A program made the translations under genes and the position numbers. Shown one piece after another: positions 41,076 through 48,331 of a stretch of DNA of 48,331 nt. Position 1 is the stretch's first letter, and each line of letters starts with the position of its first letter. Location: assembly GCA_964459095.1 (NCBI GenBank), contig CAYWKL010000004.1, positions 1-48,331 of the forward strand. The letters are read 5' to 3'. The notes under the pieces are model-generated. The model worked only from the letters and a program-made list of their open reading frames with translations, did not search any database and had not been told where the DNA came from. This DNA is from CAYWKL01 sp964459095 (lineage in GTDB: Bacteria; Patescibacteriota; Microgenomatia; Daviesbacterales; UBA10151).

Positions 41076-42893
41076 ATGGGACTACTAAGAAGGAATATAA
41101 TTTATCTTCTTCTAAGTTTAATAATTATATTTTTTGGAATTCAATCTAAAGAGGTGAGAGCAGCAGATTGTACTACTAGTAATATCCGTTTTGCCAGTTC
41201 CTCAAATACAATTTATGTTAGCGGCCCTGTCACTTGTACACTATCCCAACTAAAAACACTAAAATCATCTCTTCCCCTGGACTTGGTGGATTCCTCAAAC
41301 AAAATCTGGCTGCTTAAGGCAAATTTAAAACTTGAAAATGGAGCAACATTAAATTTATATGGTAGCAGTATTGGAGGAGATGTTAACTATTTACGCTTAA
41401 AAAGCAATAATAGCTCAAACAGCAATTCCATAATTTGGATTAGAGCAGATTGGGGGAATATTAGTATCAAAAGTACAAAAATCACCTCCTGGGATGAAGT
41501 AAAGAAAGCTCCAGACACTGAGTACGCTAAATATAAGCGCTCATTTATTCATGTTAGATCATTTCTTGCAGATGGAGTGACTCCTAAAGAGTCTAGAATG
41601 GATATTATTGATAGCGAAGTAGGTTACTTGGGATATTATGCTGCTGAAAGCTATGGACTTGCTTGGAAAGTTTCAGGATCTGGACCTAATTTATATGACA
41701 AGGTAAATGTTTATGGGGATGTTATAAATTCTCATATCCACCATAATTACTTTGGTATGTACACATTTGGTGCAGATGCAATGAAAATACAAAATAGCGA
41801 AGTAGATAACAATGTAATGTATGGCATAGACCCTCACGATGACTCGGATAATTTATTAATTGAGGGGAATAGAGCCCACCATAATGGTACTCACGGAATA
41901 ATTTGTTCACAAAGATGTAACAATTTAACAATCAGAAACAATAAATCCTACCAAAATAAAGGCACAGGTTTAATGCTTCATCGCAATACTAATGATTCTT
42001 TGGTAGAAAACAATGAATTATATGAAAATTTAGATAGTGGTATTGCTATATTTGATAGTCACAATAACACAATTCGAGCTAATTTATCACATGATAATAA
42101 GAATGGAATTAGATTTAGTGTAGGAAGCTCTGGAAACATAGTGGAGCAAAATGAATTTAGCGAAAACGACGGTTATGGCTTATATTTTTATAAAGGGAGC
42201 GATGCCCCAACAACAGGAAGTGGCAGGCCAAGTTCTAATAAGTTTATTAAAAACAAGGTTACTAGTAACGGCGATTATGCTATTAAGCTAAAAGAATCTG
42301 ATTTGAATATATTCGATCAGAACGAGTTTAAAGATAACTCAAGAGAAATATATATTTATGATGCAAATCAAAATTTATTCCAAGCAAATTCATTAGATAG
42401 CTTTTACCTTGGAAGTTTTAATGCAAAAAATACCATTAAAGACAGCGATTCCGCGGCTGTAAAAATTGCAGATTCAAAGAGTAGTATGGAGATTCTAAGT
42501 AGTAGTAATTCTATATTCCAAAATGACAAAGATATTTCCAATATTGCTGAACCTACAAAAAACTCAATAAATCTAGTTCAGAGCATTAGCTCTTCAATCG
42601 TTAATTTCAAAAGATTAAATTTTAAAGTTAGGCCCTCTTCAGACAAAGTTGAAGTTAGTGTTTTAGCGTGGGAGACTTCTGGATCCTACTTTAAAAAATG
42701 GGAAGAAAAGGCTACTTCAATAGTTCAAACTGATCACGAAGTATCAGACTTAAAGCCAAATGTTAAATATAATGTCCTAATCAACGGAAGTACTTTTAAC
42801 TCTTTCACTTCTGACTCATCTGGAAAAATTAACTTTATATATGATGGTAGTGTGCTAGATAAAACATTTGAAGTAAAAGAAGCAACTAGTTAG
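41076..42893 (+). CDS. Secreted AlgG-like C5-epimerase (beta-helix)
   Basis: 605 aa. Signal peptide (IIYLLLSLIIIFFGIQSKEVRA), then a domain homologous to the epimerase part of the 946-aa protein: TKITSWDEVKKAPD (compare VKITSWDDKQKSVD), SEVGYLGYYA, HHNYFGMYTFGADA, and the catalytic YGIDPHDDSDN near residue 252. NxxxENxxxxNxxxGI-type coils follow, then a C-terminal FN3-like domain. A TTGACA box lies near 41028. It is divergent from the dehydrogenase-synthase pair and probably acts on the exported polymer. Confidence 0.82.
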   Translation: MGLLRRNIIYLLLSLIIIFFGIQSKEVRAADCTTSNIRFASSSNTIYVSGPVTCTLSQLKTLKSSLPLDLVDSSNKIWLLKANLKLENGATLNLYGSSIGGDVNYLRLKSNNSSNSNSIIWIRADWGNISIKSTKITSWDEVKKAPDTEYAKYKRSFIHVRSFLADGVTPKESRMDIIDSEVGYLGYYAAESYGLAWKVSGSGPNLYDKVNVYGDVINSHIHHNYFGMYTFGADAMKIQNSEVDNNVMYGIDPHDDSDNLLIEGNRAHHNGTHGIICSQRCNNLTIRNNKSYQNKGTGLMLHRNTNDSLVENNELYENLDSGIAIFDSHNNTIRANLSHDNKNGIRFSVGSSGNIVEQNEFSENDGYGLYFYKGSDAPTTGSGRPSSNKFIKNKVTSNGDYAIKLKESDLNIFDQNEFKDNSREIYIYDANQNLFQANSLDSFYLGSFNAKNTIKDSDSAAVKIADSKSSMEILSSSNSIFQNDKDISNIAEPTKNSINLVQSISSSIVNFKRLNFKVRPSSDKVEVSVLAWETSGSYFKKWEEKATSIVQTDHEVSDLKPNVKYNVLINGSTFNSFTSDSSGKINFIYDGSVLDKTFEVKEATS

Positions 42894-42898
42894 TAGAA

Positions 42899-42927
42899 CA
42901 CCTTCGAGGTGATCTAGGCAGGCACCT
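42899..42927. repeat. REP-like left end of RAYT element 2
   Basis: CACCTTCGAGGTG, ATCTAGG, then GGCACCT. Its inverse partner is at 43650-43680. Confidence 0.65.
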
Positions 42928-42949
42928 CTTCTTTAGATCAAGGGCCTCC

Positions 42950-43621
42950 TTATTCTAAAACTAAATGCTTAATTTTGTCTAATTCCCTAGCGTAATTTAC
43001 TTGATCCAGAACAAATTTTTTATACTTATCTACTGACTTAAAAAAACCCAAAATCTCCTCAGAATTTATAATCTTCTTTCCCTCTGGTTCCAAATACTCA
43101 AAGTAAGAAGACCACTGGTAATTTTCCAAATCCTCTGACTTAATCAAGTAAGAAGTTACTGGGTTTAGATGAATATATCTTGATAGATGAATAAACTGTT
43201 CATCAGAATCAACAAACACTACCTTGAACAATCCCTGAAGAAGTGGACCTACTCTTTGATTTTTAGTATTAAAATATTTTGTATAAGAGTTGGAAAAGTT
43301 AGAAATAAACTTAGATATGCCACTTTCCTTTTTTTGCTTTAGTAGGAAATGAAAGTGGTTAGGCATTAAACAAAAAGCTATAATTTCTACTTGTAAATTC
43401 TTAGTAGTTAGGTTCTTCCAAAATTCATCTTTTTTATCATTTGCAAGATCCAAAAACTTGGAAAACTTCAAAGGCAAATTTCCGTATCGGTAGAATTTTA
43501 TGGTTTCTAAAGCTCTTGAATAATCTCTTCTATTGGTGAAAATTGGACGCCTTTCAACACCTCTGTTAAAAACATGATAAACCTGCTCGTTTGCAAAAAC
43601 TAACTTTCTATTTGTGGGCAT
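42950..43621 (-). CDS. REP-associated tyrosine transposase (RAYT), second copy
   Basis: 223 aa. The same family as 18014-18688: VYHVFNRGVERRPIF, the HUH motif MPNHFHFLLKQ, ISKFISNFSNSYTKYFNTK, and LSRYIHLNPVTS. It differs enough from the first copy to be an old paralog instead of a recent duplicate. REP-like palindromes flank it in inverted order. A CATACT-like -10 box ends 8 nt before the ATG. Confidence 0.88.
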   Translation of the reverse strand: MPTNRKLVFANEQVYHVFNRGVERRPIFTNRRDYSRALETIKFYRYGNLPLKFSKFLDLANDKKDEFWKNLTTKNLQVEIIAFCLMPNHFHFLLKQKKESGISKFISNFSNSYTKYFNTKNQRVGPLLQGLFKVVFVDSDEQFIHLSRYIHLNPVTSYLIKSEDLENYQWSSYFEYLEPEGKKIINSEEILGFFKSVDKYKKFVLDQVNYARELDKIKHLVLE

Positions 43622-43649
43622 TTATCTAAAGTATGGATCAAAAAAGGAA

Positions 43650-43680
43650 AGGTGTCAACCTAGACCACCTTTCAGGTGGG
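43650..43680. repeat. REP-like right end of RAYT element 2
   Basis: AGGTGTCAA, CCTAGAC, then CACCTTTCAGGTG; the reverse complement order of 42899-42927 with some changes. Confidence 0.65.
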
Positions 43681-43751
43681 TCAAGCAGCAGAGTTTCATA
43701 TTCCGTAGGAGGAACTAATTCAGACATAATATTAATTAAATCATAGCATGC

Positions 43752-44507
43752 TCAAATTTCTAAAACTGCTACCAGTGGGAAATGATCTGAGATATCTACA
43801 TCAGGCTGGGAGTGTTCTAGTACTTTTATATCAGGGCTGACAAAAATAAAATCCACTACAGCTCCTCCATACCCGGATTTTTTTGGCTTGCGTCTCATAT
43901 TAAAAGAAGTAACCCTTTCCCCTTTAAAAATATTACTTAAATATTTTTCTATATTTTCAATAGATTTTGTTCCTTCATTGACATTAAAATCTCCAGATAA
44001 AATAACTAATTTTTCATTTTTAACTTTTGAAACTATGACTTTTGACATGTTTAATCTGGCTTTATTATCTTTCCCATCTCTCCCCCAGATTCCATGATTA
44101 TTAAAAACATTTAATATTTTGCCCTTTATGTTTAGTGCAACGTGCTGTAGATTTTTTGGAACAAGAGATGATTTAAGGCTTCCTTTATATTTTAGCTGCT
44201 CAGAACCCATATAAAAATTTACTTCTGAGTCAGTAATCTCAAACTTTGACAAAATCATATTTCCAAATCCTGCTTCCAACCCTGAGGTTAAATGAATAAA
44301 GTTGGGAGCATAATTTAAGTAAGGGTAACCTAGCTTTTCTTTTAGGAGTTCCCTTGACCTAAGATATTTTTTGTCAGTTTCAGCATCAGTATCATAAACT
44401 TCCTGAAAAGTAATAATATCTGGGTCTTCTTTTTTGACAAAACTAACAATACTTTTTAAAAACTTTCCCCCATGTAAAATGTTTAAAGTTAAATATTTAA
44501 TTGTCAT
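43752..44507 (-). CDS. Endonuclease/exonuclease/phosphatase (EEP) family protein
   Basis: 251 aa. All EEP sites are seen: Asn in YLTLNILHG, Glu in IITFQEVYD, His in VFNNHGIWG, the SGDFNVN pair, and Asp/His in DISDHFPLV. The family cuts phosphodiester bonds in nucleic acids or lipids. No signal peptide. Its ATG follows the TAA of the NUDIX gene directly, so the two form an operon. Confidence 0.88.
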   Translation of the reverse strand: MTIKYLTLNILHGGKFLKSIVSFVKKEDPDIITFQEVYDTDAETDKKYLRSRELLKEKLGYPYLNYAPNFIHLTSGLEAGFGNMILSKFEITDSEVNFYMGSEQLKYKGSLKSSLVPKNLQHVALNIKGKILNVFNNHGIWGRDGKDNKARLNMSKVIVSKVKNEKLVILSGDFNVNEGTKSIENIEKYLSNIFKGERVTSFNMRRKPKKSGYGGAVVDFIFVSPDIKVLEHSQPDVDISDHFPLVAVLEI

Positions 44508-44930
44508 TTAGAAATTAAAAGAATGAAGGAGTGTCTCATTTATATTATACAAGGCCTTAAGGTTTGAGGCTTTTGGCTCAATCTCTTTTAACTCTTGTTT
44601 GCTAACCCACCTATATTCTGAATGTTCCTTAGATAGTGTTACCTCACCAGATACATGTTCTGCCTCAACTAAGCTCTCAATTGACCAATCCCCTTCAAAC
44701 ACTTTCCCCCACATATCCAAAATATTAACAATCCTTACTTCAATCCCTGCCTCTTCTTTTGCTTCTCTAAAGGCAGCATCCAAAGGTTTCTCTAAGTATC
44801 TAATTCCTCCGCCAGGAAGATCCCAATGACCAGGATCATCACTATCACTTTCACTTCTTTTCATCACAAGAAATTTATTGTCTTTTTTCACCAACAGATG
44901 AATACCAGCACCAAAACTTTTTTTGGGCAT
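44508..44930 (-). CDS. NUDIX hydrolase
   Basis: 140 aa. The NUDIX box Gx5Ex7REUxEExGU is complete: GGIRYLEKPLDAAFREAKEE followed by AGI. The family hydrolyses nucleoside diphosphates linked to other groups. TATAAT (44939-44944) lies 8 nt before the ATG. Confidence 0.92.
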   Translation of the reverse strand: MPKKSFGAGIHLLVKKDNKFLVMKRSESDSDDPGHWDLPGGGIRYLEKPLDAAFREAKEEAGIEVRIVNILDMWGKVFEGDWSIESLVEAEHVSGEVTLSKEHSEYRWVSKQELKEIEPKASNLKALYNINETLLHSFNF

Positions 44931-44963
44931 AGATGTAGATTATACAAAATAGTCTAGGGAGAT

Positions 44964-45335
44964 TTAAAGCTCTTTGAGATCCTTGTCAATTTCTACAAAC
45001 TCTCCATTAACATCTTCTAAAGTTACACCTTCTGTCTCTTGCACTAAAGGATCAGGTGTAGCAGTAGGTGTAGGAGTTGGTGAAGAGATGCTTCCAACTG
45101 CACTCTGCCTCATTTGGTAATAGTAATATGCTCCTCCTGCAAGAATTATTAAAAAAGCAATTGCTAGGATTATAAGTATTGCTTTGCTTCCAGGTCCACC
45201 TTTGTTGCCTGAAACTTCAATAATTTCAGGTTGGGGTGGAGCAGCTACTACTTGGGGAGTATCCACTTTGGAATTTGCTGGTTGAGTACTTGTTTGAGTA
45301 TTTGCAACAGAATTTTGGCCCTGATTATTCTCCAT
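44964..45335 (-). CDS. Single-pass membrane protein, 123 aa
   Basis: A Gln/Asn/Thr-rich N-terminal part, a transmembrane helix (AILIILAIAFLIILAGGAYY), and a short outer segment with a Pro/Thr linker and an acidic helix. An AAGGAGG-type Shine-Dalgarno lies just before the ATG within the upstream gene, which it overlaps by 11 bp. The family resembles signal-less CPR envelope proteins; function unknown. Confidence 0.55.
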   Translation of the reverse strand: MENNQGQNSVANTQTSTQPANSKVDTPQVVAAPPQPEIIEVSGNKGGPGSKAILIILAIAFLIILAGGAYYYYQMRQSAVGSISSPTPTPTATPDPLVQETEGVTLEDVNGEFVEIDKDLKEL

Positions 45336-45975
45336 TTGTTCCTCCTTGATTTAAAGCAGCATTAACCGCTCTTATAGCAGCAATAACCGCTTTCTTTGCT
45401 TCCTTAAGTGAGGTCTTAGCTTTTTCAAGATCATTTTTTAGGGCATTTCTTGCATCCGTAGCTTCTCCTCTAACTGTTGCCTCAGATGAAATTTCTAAAG
45501 TATAATCATTTTGACTAAGTTCCTCAAGGAGTTGTTCTGATTCAGCAATTTTAGCTTTTGCATCATTAATTGCTGATTGAGCATTTGATTTCTCATTTCC
45601 CTCAGGAGCGCTTGCAAGTTTATTTTCTGCTCTTTCCAGTATTTTAGAAAATTTGTCCAATATATTTAAAAAAGCCTTGAGAACTCTTTGAGACAGTGCC
45701 TCTAAATTATTACTAATTCTTTCTGCTCTTTCTGCTTTTTTCTTATCCTTAAAGTTTGCAATTGCTTGTTTAAAAGCATCTTTTTTCTCCTGTATTCTTT
45801 CCTTAAGTTCCATTAATTTTGCAGCTGATGTGGCATCTCTTAAAGTTAGTAGTTTTGGATTTGCAGAATCAGTAGATCCTCTATACATTGATTTTGCTTG
45901 GACATAAGCATATACAGGATAAAGTGGGGTAAGGAGGATTATAAAAAAAGTTAAGACAGAAAGGGCAATTTTCAT
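45325..45975 (-). CDS. Secreted coiled-coil protein, 216 aa
   Basis: Signal peptide (ALSVLTFFIILLTPLYPVYA), then almost wholly helical, Lys/Glu/Ala-rich sequence (KLMELKERIQEKKDAFKQAI, ARNALKNDLEKAKTSLKEAK) as in long coiled coils. It may be a periplasmic or wall-space spacer. A promoter TTGACA-17-TAAATT (45985-46013) lies 9 nt before the ATG. It forms an operon with the 123-aa membrane protein. Confidence 0.65.
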   Translation of the reverse strand: MKIALSVLTFFIILLTPLYPVYAYVQAKSMYRGSTDSANPKLLTLRDATSAAKLMELKERIQEKKDAFKQAIANFKDKKKAERAERISNNLEALSQRVLKAFLNILDKFSKILERAENKLASAPEGNEKSNAQSAINDAKAKIAESEQLLEELSQNDYTLEISSEATVRGEATDARNALKNDLEKAKTSLKEAKKAVIAAIRAVNAALNQGGTNGE

Positions 45976-46029
45976 CTAAGGTTAAATTTAACAATATGTC
46001 AGGGATTTGTCAAATTAGAAGGCGAAAAC

Positions 46030-46512
46030 CTACCTTCTGAAAGGTCTTCTAATAGAATCTAAATGACTTAAAACCACAATTTTAGCAATTTGAAAAAATC
46101 CTGACCGGGCAAGAGAATCTTGCATTTCAAGTAGAGCAGCTATTCCTTTTACCATGACATCTGCGTTTTCCTCAGGAGTAACTGGATATCCCCCAGCCAT
46201 ACGCAACCTTAACTTTTCTTCATCAGTAATACCCAGTTGTCTTGCCCATGCATCTAGGTTCTTAGGGTCAGGAAGAGGTCTTTTACCAGATTCATACTCT
46301 AATAAATCTTCAGGGGTCATTTCTAAACGAGTAGCCCATGTTTCTCGATCCAATCCCCGTCCAAGTCTTACATGTTGTAAATCCTCACCAAATTGTGTTC
46401 TATGAAATTGCTCTAGTCTTTCTTCTTCTAGTCTTCGCTGTACAGACGGTGGTGGATCTGTAAATTTCGATCTTCTACTACACGCTTCGCATGTTGGATT
46501 TTCTAAGGTCAT
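46030..46512 (-). CDS. XRE-type helix-turn-helix regulator with N-terminal zinc-like Cys pair
   Basis: 160 aa. A Cys pair near the N terminus (CEACSRRSKF) could bind zinc. Residues 40-105 are a helix-turn-helix of the XRE type (LGRGLDRETWATRLEMTPED, LLEYESGKRPLP, LDAWARQLGITDEEKLRLR). The C-terminal helical part is unknown. TATAAT lies about 10 nt before the ATG. Confidence 0.7.
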   Translation of the reverse strand: MTLENPTCEACSRRSKFTDPPPSVQRRLEEERLEQFHRTQFGEDLQHVRLGRGLDRETWATRLEMTPEDLLEYESGKRPLPDPKNLDAWARQLGITDEEKLRLRMAGGYPVTPEENADVMVKGIAALLEMQDSLARSGFFQIAKIVVLSHLDSIRRPFRR

Positions 46513-46544
46513 AACATTTTACATTATACTACTTGTCAAATTAG

Positions 46545-46617
46545 CGCGCCCAGAGGGATTCGGACCCCCGACCTTGACGTTAGAACCGTCCTGCTCTATC
46601 CACTGAGCTATGGGCGC
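46545..46617 (-). tRNA. tRNA-Arg (UCU)
   Basis: Acceptor GCGCCCA/TGGGCGC, D arm AGCTCAGTGGATAGAGC, anticodon loop GTTCTAA (anticodon TCT), T stem GGGGG/CCCTC with one G-T pair. The T loop is TCCGAAT (C55 in place of U55). Discriminator G; CCA is not encoded. Confidence 0.93.
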
Positions 46618-46681
46618 TTAAGAATTAATTTTAACAGAATTAAGTTGGTAAGAAAAATTTTATTTAAGAAAGTTGGGAGTA

Positions 46682-46903
46682 TTATCTCTGCCCAGGTCCA
46701 GGTCTACCTATTACAATTCTTGGAAAGAACCGATCAAGAAGATTTATAGAAGCAGATCCACTTGGACTGGTTTCTATCTGAGACCCTTGATTTGATTGTT
46801 CTATCCTTATCCTCTCTGTGTGAGCTGCATATCTAGCTCTGAGACCTGCCACAAAGCTCTCTTCTGCAGTTCTAGGCGATAATGTTTCTTTTCTAAAAAT
46901 CAT
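46682..46903 (-). CDS. Hypothetical protein, 73 aa
   Basis: Basic and partly disordered (ERIRIEQSNQGSQIETSPSG), no membrane segment, family unknown. Its promoter is one of the best here: TTGTAA (46932-46937), 16 bp, TATAAT (46910-46915), 6 nt before the ATG, so it is expressed from a leaderless mRNA. That argues for a real gene. Confidence 0.55.
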   Translation of the reverse strand: MIFRKETLSPRTAEESFVAGLRARYAAHTERIRIEQSNQGSQIETSPSGSASINLLDRFFPRIVIGRPGPGQR

Positions 46904-46909
46904 GTTGAT

Positions 46910-46937
46910 ATTATATCACAATATAATGTATTTACAA
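46910..46937 (-). promoter_or_regulatory. Promoter of the 73-aa gene
   Basis: TTGTAA, 16 bp, then TG-A-TATAAT (extended -10), 6 nt to the start codon. Confidence 0.75.
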
Positions 46938-46944
46938 CTATGGG

Positions 46945-48285
46945 TTATATTTTAAATCTTCTATCTACTAAGAAAGGATTCGCCATTCTGACAATTTTGG
47001 TGCTCTTAAGTAATATTCCACGCTGGAGTGTGAAATCCCCATATTTATCGTTAATTTTATCCAAAGCTTTTGTTATAACCTCTTTTATCTTTACCTCTGG
47101 TAAAAAGCTTAAATTTTCTGGGTTTTTAGGTTTTACATTAGAAACAGAAATTCCCACCATTCTTATGGATTTTCCATCCCAGAGGCTTAAAAATATTTTC
47201 CACCCAGCCTTAAAAATCTCCAAACCATCATTGGTGTATGAAATGGTGGTTTGCATCCCATCCCCAACAAACACCTTCCCACTCTCCATGTGGGAAGGTA
47301 AATTGAGAGAATATCTAAACCAAAGACTAACTGTTTTTCCAACTAATTTTTTATCTCTCAACCTTTTAGTAACTAATTCTGAAAGTTTGAGCAAGATTTG
47401 TTTTATTTCTTCTGGTAAGTTTGTGTCATGATTCAATGTGTGTCTGTGGCCAATGGATTTTACTTCCTCTTTTTCATAAAAAGGCACAACAGGAGAATTA
47501 TTTATACCTCTTGAAATGTCATACAAAAACTTACCATATGACTTAAATGAAGCCAACAAATTTTCTAAAGGTACTTTTCTTAACTCTTTAAAACTAAATA
47601 CTCCCATATTATTTAATCTCCTCTTAATTCTTGGTCCAATTCCGCAAACATCATCAAGACCAACTTGATCCAGCACCCTCATAGCAGCTTCTTTGTCCCC
47701 AATTACCACTAACCCATCTGGCTTAAATAAACTTCCTGCAAGTTTGGCAATAACTTTATTGTAAGAAATCCCAATAGAACACTTAATCCACTCCCCTACT
47801 TTAGTTCTTATTTGGGATTTAATATCTATCGCCATTTCAATAATGTCATTCCCGACCTGATCGGGAATCTGAATAGATCTCCCAATCGAGTTGGAAGATG
47901 ACATTTTTAAGTTGGATGATGACTTCTTGGGCTGGACTATCTCTATAAACACCTCATCTATTGAAAAAACCTCTACATATGGAGAAAAATCTTTTAGGAT
48001 ATTTAAAAACCTTTTTGTACACTCAAAATATTTATCAGAGTCTCCTTTAACTAAAATTAATTTTGGACAAAGTTTTAGCGCATCTGGAATAGTCATACCA
48101 GTTTTCACCCCTTTTAGTTTTGCCTCAACAGAGGCTGCACCAATAACAGTACGGGTCATTCTGTCTCCACCAGTAACTCCAATGGGTTTTCCTCTTAACC
48201 TTGGATTAGACTGCTGTTCAACAGTAGCAAAGTAGGAATTAAAATCCACATGTATAACTGTCCTACTATTAAGATTCTGTCCCAT
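46945..48285 (-). CDS. dinB: DNA polymerase IV (Y-family, lesion bypass)
   Basis: 446 aa, longer than the usual 350-420. The palm starts VIHVDFNSYFATVEQQSNPR; the catalytic acidic pair is in SIDEVFIEI; the helix-hairpin-helix is VCGIGPRIKRRLNNMG; a little-finger domain follows. The segment between the catalytic strand and SIGISYNKVIAKLAG is lengthened by about 30 residues and includes IPDQVGND, the translation of a palindromic repeat in frame. It copies past DNA damage. Confidence 0.93.
   Translation of the reverse strand: MGQNLNSRTVIHVDFNSYFATVEQQSNPRLRGKPIGVTGGDRMTRTVIGAASVEAKLKGVKTGMTIPDALKLCPKLILVKGDSDKYFECTKRFLNILKDFSPYVEVFSIDEVFIEIVQPKKSSSNLKMSSSNSIGRSIQIPDQVGNDIIEMAIDIKSQIRTKVGEWIKCSIGISYNKVIAKLAGSLFKPDGLVVIGDKEAAMRVLDQVGLDDVCGIGPRIKRRLNNMGVFSFKELRKVPLENLLASFKSYGKFLYDISRGINNSPVVPFYEKEEVKSIGHRHTLNHDTNLPEEIKQILLKLSELVTKRLRDKKLVGKTVSLWFRYSLNLPSHMESGKVFVGDGMQTTISYTNDGLEIFKAGWKIFLSLWDGKSIRMVGISVSNVKPKNPENLSFLPEVKIKEVITKALDKINDKYGDFTLQRGILLKSTKIVRMANPFLVDRRFKI
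47845..47870 (-). repeat. Palindromic repeat in frame inside dinB
   Basis: The 26-bp copy is identical to 36363-36388 (arms CATTCCCGA and TCGGGAAT). On the minus strand it encodes QIPDQVGND in a surface insertion of DNA polymerase IV. Confidence 0.85.
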
Positions 48286-48331
48286 ACAATTTAGTGTTTA
48301 ATTAGAAGTATTATGTAGTAAGTATTACGTA

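Overview
The window is a gene-dense, AT-rich bacterial chromosome segment that looks like a member of the Candidate Phyla Radiation (Patescibacteria), most probably a Microgenomates-type lineage. This rests on content and style (inference): short compact proteins, many small hypotheticals, VanW-like, lamin-tail, sortase and SipW/TasA-type surface genes, and very short intergenic spaces. TGA is used as a stop (for example Fur and endonuclease III), so the code is standard and not the UGA-recoded code of Gracilibacteria/Absconditabacteria. Five tRNA genes are present (Gln, Leu, Pro, Gly, Arg); no rRNA and no CRISPR were seen.

Layout. 0-3.3 kb: housekeeping (UDP-glucuronate decarboxylase-like enzyme, Obg GTPase, Fur regulator). 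3.3-7.7 kb: small secreted and hypothetical genes, an isochorismatase-family hydrolase, and a coupled ATPase/unknown gene pair. 7.8-14.0 kb: an integrated element with a small-terminase-like gene, DUF5659, a primase-polymerase/helicase, small coupled ORFs and a large serine recombinase whose 3' end lies inside a tRNA-Gln gene; it resembles a phage satellite. 14.1-19 kb: VanW-like and Fic proteins, endonuclease III, an RRM protein, MsrB, tRNAs, a RAYT-type transposase with its REP-like ends, and a DUF2292-like gene.

19-31 kb is a large cell-surface region. On the minus strand there is a SipW-type signal peptidase with a TasA/camelysin-like protein, a lamin-tail protein and two RTX-repeat proteins. 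On both strands there are four paralogous Asn/Thr/Gly-rich repeat proteins of an unrecognised family; one ends in an FPVTG sorting signal and is followed directly by an overlapping sortase gene. 31-37 kb: a TerC/DUF475 membrane protein, HIT and SGNH hydrolases, an Erm/KsgA-type rRNA methylase, a candidate structured RNA, and a BRO gene truncated at a palindromic repeat. 37-43 kb: an alginate-like polysaccharide locus with a nucleotide-sugar dehydrogenase, a synthase fused through LysM to an AlgG-like epimerase, and a second secreted epimerase. 43-48 kb: a second RAYT, EEP and NUDIX hydrolases, envelope proteins, an XRE regulator and DNA polymerase IV.

Three themes run across the window. (1) At least thirteen genes have a sigma70-like -10 box only 5-9 nt before the start codon and no Shine-Dalgarno, which implies leaderless transcripts; strong Shine-Dalgarno sequences appear in genes that have real leaders or sit inside operons. 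(2) Four secreted or envelope genes carry a hairpin plus T-run between promoter and start codon. (3) Dispersed GTCAT-type palindromes occur between genes and also in frame inside obg and dinB. All assignments come from reading the sequence; no database search was run.
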